Positions 1-9,139 of a DNA stretch of 64,000 nucleotides are shown piece by piece. The DNA is from Coriolopsis trogii (Eukaryota; Basidiomycota; Agaricomycetes; Polyporales; Polyporaceae). The stretch's first letter is position 1. The number at the start of each line of letters is the position of its first letter. Both the position numbers and the translations under genes were made by a program. Under the pieces are notes generated by a model. It was not told the origin of the DNA and ran no database searches. It worked only from the letters and a program-made list of their open reading frames with translations. Location of the stretch: positions 3,162,001 through 3,226,000 of the forward strand of contig JAHYIO010000001.1 of assembly GCA_020543525.1 (NCBI GenBank). Reading direction: 5' to 3'.

Positions 1-473
1 GCCGAGCGCATGATATACAGAACACATCCTCCAATTTGTGTCATATCGCCGTTCCGAGTCCCGATAACCACAACGCCGCGGCACAGACTTCATATGTATC
101 AAGCACGAACCCCGCGCGCGATGCTCTCTCGCTCCCTGGCACTGAGGGCGTACAGCCTGCGGGTGGATACTGTCATACCTGCGCCCATGCCAGACCCGCA
201 TGTCTAGCACCTCTCACCTCGTTCCGGGCCAGCCCCTCTTGTTGTGAACTGGGAAACGGTCCGGTCGGGCGAGAATAGATATCGCATCGTAACGGCTCGT
301 GCCGACTCGGAGGAGATCCAGCCTCGTGGCACTCAATGCCTTGAAATTCAAAACGAGACGACCCGCCTATAGAGTGAGATACAATCCTCTCCACTTCCTG
401 GCAGTCTGCACTCAACGATATCTCCAGTCTCATCGGCACATGTTCGAGATATCAACAGGAACAAGCATCTGGC
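1..473. other. Window edge, no clear gene
   Basis: Only short overlapping open frames occur on both strands. Part of it may be the lost 5' half of the F-box/LRR-like relic that follows. I see no conserved motif. Confidence 0.3.
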
Positions 474-501
474 ATGCACCACCTCCCCGAACTCAACATC
501 G

Positions 502-1683
502 ATGTTATCCGTGTCCTTCGTATGTCCGGGCCAGAGCGCCGAGCACTTTGCGCATCCCCTCAGAGTTGCCCTAGGCTCGATGCCGCGTTTAACACACGTC
601 CATCATGGGCATGCGTCCGCCGTATACAAAGACGTCCTGCTCGACGTCCCGCCCTCCCTTCGTTCCGTCTCTCTGGGATTCACGCCTTGGTTCCAGGCCC
701 ACAACCTCATGAGCAACGATCCTCTCCCATTCATCCGTCACCTTTCTGGGCACTTGGAGAGCCTCGCGTTTACATGCGCCGACCTCTACACCGACTCACA
801 CACCCCGGTTTTCTCAGCGTTACGCAGTCTTTTCATCATGAATTTCAAGGTGGTCGAAGGGATCTCCGTGCTCATACGCTTGTTCCCCGCCCTGGAGGGT
901 CTCTTGCTCGTCGGGTTATTGAATGAGGGCCACGGAGGTCAGGAGAACATTGCATGGCAACGTATCCATGGTTCCTGGCGAGGGGGCTTGCGACGCCTCA
1001 CCGTAGACCATTGGACCGCGGCCAACCTGCGTCCGATTCTGCCCCATAACGAGGTTGGACTTCTATCTCGAGAATAGCGCTTCGCATGAGGAGATGGAGA
1101 TCGTCGCACGAGCTGCGACCGACTGTCACCCGCGGTGCATCGGGCTGTATAACGTCTCCTCCCCGGCCGAGATACGAGAACTTCTTCGCGGGACGGACGG
1201 GGTCACCCATCTCTTCGCGCGATGTTTCATCGACGACTCTGGCGTAGTCTCGCAGGCGCCACGCCCGTTGCCGTTCGTGGAGCTCTCGGTGAGTACCGAC
1301 GCTCTTTGGAAGATCTAGCGATCGCCTCGCTCACATTTTCCTGGCTATATGGCATGCAGCAGAAGTTGCTTGCCGCGCTCTGCGATTCGCGCATTGCCCA
1401 CATTCTTGTCATCGTTGACGGACACTACCAAGACCTGGCGTATCAGCACGCGTCGGGCGTCGTGCAGGCCTCCATCCAGGCCTCCATCCTCCCACCGACC
1501 ATGCGCGGCATCTTCGTCGATGTGCTGGGCGTCGGGTTGACGACTTGGCTGCGCTCTGAGACGACGGAGAAAGAGTGTGTTCAAGTTGGGGCGTGGAAGG
1601 AAGTGAGCGTGGCGCACGGTCATGCGGCGCTGCAAGCTCAGACTCAGAGCGCGAAGGGCTTTGTGCACGTGAACTCATGCTAG
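502..1683 (+). pseudogene. Degenerate F-box/LRR-like gene
   Basis: The translation has the leucine-rich, 'PSLRSVSLGF / LESLAFTCADL / ALRSLFIMNF' rhythm of the large family of basidiomycete F-box/LRR-like proteins. No F-box motif is visible upstream, so the 5' end is missing or too diverged. Coding potential runs in frame 1 from 502 to about 1055, then continues in frame 2 (FYLENSASHEEMEIVARAA...) after a one-base slip near 1051-1058. It returns to frame 1 across a good intron at 1289-1359 (gtgagt, ctcac, gcatgcag). A further coding-like piece in frame 3 lies at 474-580. The slip implies a pseudogene or a sequence error. If real, such proteins act as substrate adaptors of SCF ubiquitin ligases, but the function of this copy is unknown. 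Confidence 0.5.
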
Positions 1684-2208
1684 CGAATCTGATCCCTTGC
1701 TTGCTTGAATGCTTCAGATCTATATGGGCTCTCTGTCGTACCGTATGCCTGCTTCATGTAGCTAGCTAAGACCGATGGGACGCATTACAACCGAGGTCTC
1801 TCACAGTGCCCTGTACACGAGTCGCGCATGGTCTTGAGTACACTGGTTTACGTCTTCGCTAGCGGCTGGGACATGTCTAATCGACTCTGCCTTCAAAGAC
1901 ATGCTCGCATAGAGACATACGGGTAATATGTATGATGCATCTCAGCCTTCAGGACGAAACCACAGCGCCACCCTAGTTTCTTCCGCGCCAAAGAGGGGTA
2001 CCGAGCACGTGACCAGAGAGTTTGCGGACGCGACGCGTCTCGGGGACAGCTCGGCTCCGCACAGGCAACGGCAGCACAACCTGGCACTGTGGCGATGGCC
2101 CTCGGTCAGACTCACTGCCTCCAACAGGACACATAAGTTCCCCAGGACCTCATTGCATGTTCTTTCTCTCCTCCCTGCATCTGTGTGCTGACGTTGTGGC
2201 GACATAGG
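1684..2208. other. Intergenic, upstream of EXO5
   Basis: No supported gene. It contains the 3' side of the F-box relic and the EXO5 promoter/5' leader. No convincing TATA box was seen. Confidence 0.4.
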
Positions 2209-5146
2209 ATGTCTGTCGTCGAAACTGACGAGTACGACGCGTACTTTCTCCCCATCGAGCCAGAAGAACTAGCCGCAATCGAAGCCGCGACAGCCCGCGC
2301 CCTGCGTCCAGCCGCAGACGGCGCACGGACACCACAGACGAGCCACAGCTCCGCCGCAGCATCGACTCGGACAGGCCCGCTCGAAGCCCCGTCGCCGCCC
2401 TCGCCGGACGAGTACGACGGATATGACCTTTCAGAGTTTACCGCGGAGGATTTTGCGCGGATCGACGCGCTGGTCCTCGCTTCCCAGTTTAAGAGCACGA
2501 CGACGTCTCCACGGGAGCGCGCCCCTCGCCCTGCGGTACATTCCCGATCCTCGACAGGCGAACCCGGAGGCGGAGTGCCCGTGGCTGAGTCCGCGAGCCG
2601 GAGCGATGGCGTTGGAAGAGGAGGGGGAGGGGGAGGCTCGGACGGCGCTGGGGCTGGCGGCAACGGAGGTCCTCGCATACAAATTGGCTTTGAGAGGGCC
2701 GAGAACGCTAACTCCTCTCGCTCTTCCAAGGGTACCCATGATGGAAGCACGGCTACGGCCACGACGACCGATGGCGCTGCGAAGCACAGTCCGTACGAGC
2801 AGTTCCGGAGCTGGAACCGGGTGCTGTCCGTTACCGACCTCGTTGGTCCGTCGTGGTCAGTGTTTCATTTCCGGCTTAGTTTTTCGTTCGTGCTTGGAAT
2901 ACCGGACTGACGTGATGACGTATGCGATGCCACTGCGCTTCGCGCCCGCAGGTGTGAGGTCCAGTACGACTATGGACTGCGCCAGAGGCGGCACATGAAG
3001 CTTGGGAAGAGGCCCGAGTCGTTCGTGTCCGCTGAAGGCAAGACGATCACCGTCAGCCGGAACGTGGCTGCTGTGAACGATCGTACGCTCACACGGGGAA
3101 GAGTATGTATCTCGATTTTCGTAGGCGCGAGAGTTGCTCACTATTCGCTACAGTCTGTGCACCAGGTCCTCGAGCGGGAGATTCAACCTGAAGCTGTCCG
3201 TGTGGATATCACCAGCGCCGAGGAACGATGGGCACTTCGGTGCGTGTGTTAGTGGCGACGGCGAACTTCATACTCATTGCGCTTCCAGTATCATCAACAT
3301 TATCAACGGAATAGAATCCCTCAACGAGCAGGGTCGCTGTGTACGTCGCGCATGGTTCTGACTGTTCAAGTCACTGATGTCACATCCTCGCAAAGCGAGA
3401 AATGCCGGTGTTTGGCATCGTTCACGACCAGGTCGTCACGGGGATCATTGTAAGTGGAGATACTCTTGTGCAACGGGCGGCTGCTTCACGCATTTGACCA
3501 GGATGAGATCGTTCGCGAACCAATACCACTACATGAATCGTCCCTAGCAGAAGCCGCACATACCACCGGTAGCCCCAATAAGCGGGTAGCATCCGATACA
3601 GCGCCTTCCAGTCCTACCAAATCAGCCTCGAAGCGAAGTCGGCAGGAGCAACCAGAGGATCAGCCAGAGATTACGCAGTTCTTCGCACCAAGGGCGTCTC
3701 AGAACGCGGCCATGGACGTTGACTCCGACATGCCTCCTCAGACCACCCCGACTCAGCGCACACATGATCTGCCAGGCACACCTCCCCACGATAAGCCAAG
3801 GCGAGCACCATATCACCTGCGTCTATCCGACACCAAGACACGAAGATGGCCATCGCTCCCTTCGGACGACGACACCTTCGCGTCCCGCATCCAGCTGATG
3901 CTTTACCACCGCCTCCTCAGCGACCTCCTCTCCTCCGCCGACCCGACCATCCCTTCCTCCCAACCGCTCGACTTCAGCCTCCTCTGGGAACGCACCGGGG
4001 TCGACCCGACCCGGGCTTTCTCGGACGGTTTCCGCCGCCAGACCGGTCTATCGCCCGACCATACCAGCGACGTCGACCCTGATCTCGCCAACCTGTCGTG
4101 CCTAAACGACCTCACCGCCGCATGGTTCCTCACCGTCGACCGGCTCAACGTCGCCGACATCGACAACACGCTCACGCTCGTCTATCGCCAACAGCCCGCC
4201 AAGCGCGCCAGCGGCAAGCGGAAGCGCAGGCGCAAGGGCAACAAGGCAGCGAACGCGGACCTGTCGGAACGGGAGGCGCAGGAGCTCGCCGCGGCGATTC
4301 AGGCGAGCATCAGCGACGTCGCGCCGGGAGGCGGGGGCGACGGCGACCTTGCGCGCGCGGTGTTTGAGAGCCTCAGGGACGCGGTGCGCTCTGGGGCGGC
4401 GGCCGCGGACGGCGACCTCGGTGTTCTGACGCACCCGTTCGGTCCGCCCATCTCGGACGTCTCGCCGACCCTCGAAGGAGGACGCGCAGGGACCAGCGCT
4501 GAGGGAGAGAAGGAGGGCTCGGCGCCGTCGCCGCTGGCGGTGGACCCACAACTCGCGTGGGCGCTGCAGCAGTCGCTGTTGCCGCGCTTGGAGGAGACAC
4601 CGGTCATGGAGGCGATCAAGGAGGAGGCTGAGGAGAGTTCAGATGGGCTCCCTTCAGGATCTGCGGGCGTGGTGCAGCAGTCAGAAGCGCCCGAAGCGGT
4701 TGATGGCGAGCCGACCGCTGAGGAAGGCATTGGCATCGCGAAGACTGCACCGACGTCTCCTGAGCCCGTTGCGAGCGAGTCTTCGGATGAGGACGAGGAT
4801 ATCACTGTGGCTGAGCTGGAAACGGAGGCGAAGATTCTGGGGACGAAAGTGTTCGAACTGGACGACGCCGTATTGGACGAGTACCTTGCGAGTGTGCTCG
4901 CGTGGTGGCACGGCCAGCGGCCGCCCGAGGGTGTTGATGTCGAGCATACTCGGCGTTGCGTGTGAGTCCTTGCTGCTTGTGCCTGTTGCTTGGAGGGGTG
5001 CTGACGGTTCGTGTTGTATTGGCAGTACATGTGAGTACAGAGAGGGATGTGAGTGGAGGGAGCAGAAGGCGCAGGAAGCGCTGCAGCGGTATCTCGACCG
5101 CGGGGAGGTTCCGTCGGTTTCGGGCTCAGCGGGACCATGGTTGTGA
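2209..5146 (+). CDS. EXO5: Exonuclease V (EXO5/DEM1 family)
   Basis: Seven exons (2209-2855, 2952-3102, 3154-3239, 3289-3340, 3396-3449, 3502-4961, 5026-5146) give 856 residues in one frame. The EXO5 signature is clear: LSVTDLVGPSWCEVQYDYGLR, then GIVHDQVVTGIIDEI, then LSDTKTRRWPSLPSD. The presumed PD-(D/E)XK metal/catalytic residues are D331, D440 and K442. Four cysteines, C217 and C816/C819/C825, match the family's 4Fe-4S cluster, including the C-x2-C-x5-C spacing at the C-terminus. EXO5 proteins are single-strand DNA exonucleases that work in mitochondrial or nuclear genome maintenance. This copy is much longer than the human (about 370) and yeast (about 585) proteins. It has a disordered acidic N-terminus and a roughly 300-residue low-complexity insert with a KRKRRRKGNK basic patch between the catalytic core and the last cysteines. 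Confidence 0.93.
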
Positions 5147-6335
5147 ACGTTAACATTGGGACACTTGCATACATGGATACAGGATTCGAGACTTTCCGGC
5201 TTCCGGAATGCAATTCGGAACCCACCTTGGACGTACGGTATGAATTTCTTCATTATGCCCTTACGCTGACCGAGCCGGTGGTACACATCGCAGCAACCGG
5301 ACGTAACTTCAGTTGGGCGTTTAACCTACCAGCAATGCTGTACATCTTACGACGCCGTCCGATTCCGAGTCGACGGTTCGTCGGACTGACCATCATGCAA
5401 TGGACGCAGCCGCACCAATGTATGCAGTAGTGACTCAAGAGACTTGATCTCATGGTACGCACCAAATATTGTGACCTGTAGTCCTGCTCATGTTCACCAC
5501 TGTCTTGTGGTAGAGGTCTTCGCGAATCTCCCGCATGGTGTCTCCGAATCCTGTGCTGGGAATTGTGCCGTGCAACGCCGACAAATCTGCTACACTCGCA
5601 ACTCGGTCGCCCTCAAGATGCTCTGGATGGAGATAGGTATTATACTGAGCGGCATCATCAGCGTTGATGGCTTTCGAGGTCCGTGCAGCTCCGGATTTGT
5701 GGGCGGACTCGCCGTCCCCTGTCCGTCCCTGCCGCTGCATTCGCGCCGTACCTATGTTTCCATCAGTCGGCCGCCAAGGAATACAGACATGAGTGAGTTT
5801 TTGTCAGTCCATCTTCGAGCTTTACCGTCCTGCTTCCGGGTTGGCCGGCAATATCATACCTACTTCCTTCAAGTAAGCGTTCAGTGGGTTCGGACTGTGC
5901 CTTGGTCACTGAAGTGCTACAGTCATCGGAACCGTGTGGTGAGTACGGTATCTGGCATCGAAGTTACTTATATGCTTGATGCAACACTGACTCATCTTGC
6001 AATCTACCAGTGCATTACTGCGATTCATGCAATGCAAGATAAGTCTTGAGCATTTCGCGCGCATCATATGGATGGACATATCATCCATACAAACATCAGA
6101 AACCCGCTCAGCAGCGCTGTTGTCGTATCTAAGTGGACATCATCCTGTGCGCTGATTTCCACTCAAGCTGAGACGAATGTCATCGGCGCTCGTTATGAGT
6201 GCCTCCGTGGCACCTACGCCGGCGAACATGCGCTGAAGATGCGACGCTTTTGTTGCGGACTCCTGGATACACTGGACGCGACTTGAGCGGCACGATGGCC
6301 AGGCACGAGATTGTCCTTGCATTGCGCTGGACGTG
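5147..6335. other. Intergenic, possible minus-strand remnant
   Basis: No firmly supported gene. A minus-strand open frame at 5450-5740 looks coding-like and is listed separately. Nothing else stands out. Confidence 0.3.
5450..5740 (-). CDS. Unrecognised ORF fragment
   Basis: Ninety-six residues with balanced amino-acid use, for example the stretch YNTYLHPEHLEGDRVASVAD followed by a TMREIREDLYHKTVVNMSR-type end. I do not recognise a family. Another coding-like piece with VTKAQSEPTERLLEG lies about 100 bases upstream on the same strand, near 5860-5925. I could not join the two with canonical splice sites in a consistent frame, so this may be a small spliced gene or a relic. Confidence 0.22.
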   Translation of the reverse strand: MQRQGRTGDGESAHKSGAARTSKAINADDAAQYNTYLHPEHLEGDRVASVADLSALHGTIPSTGFGDTMREIREDLYHKTVVNMSRTTGHNIWCVP

Positions 6336-6343
6336 TATAAAAG
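6336..6343 (+). promoter_or_regulatory. TATA box of the DPBB protein gene
   Basis: The motif tataaaag lies 182 bases upstream of the start codon. The leader that follows is rich in CT/TTC, typical of highly expressed fungal genes for secreted proteins. Confidence 0.6.
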
Positions 6344-6517
6344 CTGCGCCCGCCTGACTTGCATTCCTCAGCCAGTCTCGCAGCGCGGTCAGCTCACCTG
6401 GACGTCGATCGTCTTGGCATTCACTTCTCCACCTGTACGACACTTTCACTTTCACTCTGTCTTCACCTTCGTCCTTCCTCTGTGCACTTCTTCACGACTG
6501 ATACGACTTGATCAGCC

Positions 6518-7099
6518 ATGGTTCGCTTCACTTCCTTCGCTCTTGCACTTGCATTCGCCAGCAGTATTTTTGCTGCCCCTACTCCGACGGAGACCCTCGA
6601 GAAGCGAGTGACGCACACCGGCCGGGCAAGTGTTCACCATCACTGCCCTTTAGGGATTGCAATTTATTGTGACCACAGGGTACTTTCTTCAACGTTGGAC
6701 TGGGTGCATGCGGCAAGGTTAACAAGGATACCGACTTCATTGTTGCTATCGCGTCTTCGAGGTTCAATGGCGGAGGGAACTGCGACCAGGTTTGTACCTG
6801 TGGTGTCGCTCTATGTGGGCGTGGTACTGAACGCCGTGTTCATTCAGTTCATGGAGATTGTGAACAACAAGACGGGGTTGAAGCAGTTCGGCCTCGTCCG
6901 CGACTCTTGCCCAGGTTGTGGAGACGGCGATATCGGTCAGTCTTAGTACCCTTTCGGTCGAATTTGTTCGGAGTGTCTCATAGAAAGTCACGGCATCACA
7001 GATATGAGCCCTTCGCTCTTCAAAGCCCTCGGTGCATCCTTGGAGGAAGGTGTCATTCAGGTCTCATGGCACTTCAAACAGAAGGGCTTCAAGCCGTGA
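6518..7099 (+). CDS. Small secreted RlpA-like double-psi beta-barrel protein
   Basis: Four exons (6518-6625, 6679-6789, 6848-6935, 7002-7099) give 134 residues. Residues 1-20 form a signal peptide (MVRFTSFALALAFASSIFAA), followed by a KR site at about 29-30 that could be cut by a Kex2-type protease. The rest is one DPBB domain with family hallmarks: FFNVGLGACG, FNGGGNCDQ, VRDSCPGCGDGDIDMSPSLF, then a VSWHF end. Six cysteines lie in positions expected for disulfides. The family is related to barwin and expansin-like proteins and acts outside the cell, possibly on the wall or plant polymers; no enzyme activity is implied. The first intron appears to be GC-AG (gcaagt...cacag). A strong TATA box and pyrimidine-rich leader suggest high expression. 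Confidence 0.88.
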
Positions 7100-7704
7100 T
7101 CCCCGTGTATACAGGAGATCGCAGAATCGTGCAATGATCCTGACGACACGGGGTCAGAGATGGGGTTAAGCCGTACATATGTCACATTACGAATTGGTAC
7201 AGATTTGTGAATGCCACGACCTTGACGACACGTTCGTTGTGTACCCCTACGGGACTCGAGCCCATGTCTACCAAGCATTTACCCGAGATGTCCGAGGATT
7301 CCAGACGTCCAGGGCAGCTCCACCGGGTTTATGCACAGTGCATATTCCCCTGCTTACTCTCACGTCGCGCTACCGGATCTCATGAAATCTGGTCTCCGTA
7401 ATTGACATCGCTCTATGGGAGTGACACGCCGCTTTCCAATTCCACAGCTTGAAAATGAGATTCTTCACGTCCTTCTATATCGCTACACTGTCCAAACATC
7501 GCGCACGACAATGCATGCGCAACCTCTTACGCCTTTAGTACTGAAAGACTTGGCTTTGGAACTTTCCGAGAAAATCGGAGCACGGAAGACTGCGGACACC
7601 AATGGAGAACGACGACCGTCGGAAGGCTATACTTAGCTTTCCATTCACCCAATACTGTACCTAAGCCTTTGCCAGCAAGTCCACCACCGACTCTGCGACT
7701 AAAG
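7100..7704. other. Intergenic between DPBB and Ctr genes
   Basis: No gene seen. It should hold the DPBB 3' UTR and the promoter of the copper transporter. Confidence 0.4.
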
Positions 7705-7707
7705 ATG

Positions 7708-8694
7708 ATGGACGGCGGATGGGAAGACCACCTTCACTTTGGTCTTCTGGGCGAGCATGTCTTGATTGACGGTCTCCATCTTGACTCTGCTTGGTCTTTC
7801 CTCCTTGCCTCCTTCCTCACAATCTGTATCTGCGTGTCCGAGAGGTAACGCGTTTTCGCCACTCAGGGGCCGCTGCAACTGAATGCTCAAGTTCTCAATG
7901 TATCTTGACCCGTGCAGGCTCTTGACCTATGCCATCTCCAAGAAGTGGAACCCGTTCGCGACTCGGACTCGCGTGGGCACTGCCCTGTGGCGAACTTGTC
8001 TCTACTGGCTCGTCACCTTTGATAGACTGTGCGTGTTATCCTAGGACTGAAAGCGTTGATGGGTGAAATGCGTGCTGAACGGTGGGCGGCCGCACAGGTT
8101 GTATATGCTCATTGGCATGACATTCAGCGTTGGGTGAGTCCTCCAAGTTCCTCATGGACTCTGCCCTGAATCTCACAGTCATCTAGTCTCATCATTGTAG
8201 CTGTGAGTCTCCTGAATGCCTCATAGCGATCATGCACCCTCACACCACGCAGGTCTCTACCCTCGCAGCCGGCCAGTTCGTGATCGAATACCTCGACCTC
8301 GCCCCGCGTTCACCACATGAGTACGTCCACATCTCTCGCATTCTTCATCCCTCCCCTCCTTACATCCCGATTCAACCTCCTGTATCTGCCCGATAGTGCC
8401 GAGAATATGAAGGAACCACTACTCGACTCGCCAAGAGATGATAGTTTCTCCATGGATGCCCATTCCTCCTACCCTCCCTCGCGAACGACCCGCCCGCGCT
8501 CGCGTTCCAAACCCGAGAGCATTTTCATCCACCCGAACGAGTCCAACCTCGCCCGTGCGGACGCCGCCGCTGTGCAGCTCGGCCTGTCTGGAGACACCGA
8601 GCGCGTCAAGGCGAACGTATACCCCGATGAAGAGGACGCGTGGGAGCACGGTCGCGGTCGGGACGTCGCCCGTGAGCTGCTACTCGGGCGGTGA
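7708..8694 (+). CDS. Ctr-family copper transporter
   Basis: Six exons (7708-7844, 7918-8028, 8098-8133, 8187-8202, 8253-8320, 8397-8694) give 221 residues; an in-frame ATG at 7705 could add one Met. There are three hydrophobic segments. TM1 is SFLLASFLTICICV; TM2 follows LYWLVTFDRL and holds the Ctr MxxxM motif (M86-L-I-G-M90); TM3 has AAGQFVIEYL. A long soluble tail starts after residue 120. Ctr proteins form trimers that pass Cu(I) across the plasma or vacuolar membrane. The N-terminus is short (MDGGWEDHLHF) and lacks the methionine clusters of high-affinity Ctr proteins, so an internal-membrane or low-affinity role is possible (inference). The fourth exon is only 16 bases. Confidence 0.75.
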
Positions 8695-9139
8695 AAGCCT
8701 AAGTGTGAGCCGCTACCTCTCTTCGTCCGCAGTGAGCTAACTCCTTTCTTCGGACAGATTTGCTGCATTATGCTCTCTATTATTTGATTTGCCACTAGAA
8801 GAGATTGGACTGGTCTCGAGCTGGATCCTCGAGCTCGCGCGGTCGTTTGCTACTAATTCGCGTAACTTATGGACGCTATATCCTAGTCGCTTCGATTTCT
8901 TGCTTTGACCATCCGTCAGTCGTTTTACATGTAGCACTCCCACAAAACTCGTATATGATATTGCCCGCGTAGATTATCATGATCGTGAGACTATTGCGAG
9001 AATGCGAGATGAATCGTGTCGGTCATGCGTCTTGAGTGCGAGTATCCACGAAACCAGACCAGTCCGTTCTTCGAAGCCTCAATCCTACCCCCGCCGCCTG
9101 CCTATCCAATAAGTGAGATACATACAACCCCCAACACAA
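8695..9139. other. Convergent 3' intergenic region
   Basis: It lies between the tail-to-tail ends of the copper transporter gene and the kinase gene. No gene seen; it should contain both 3' UTRs. Confidence 0.4.
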
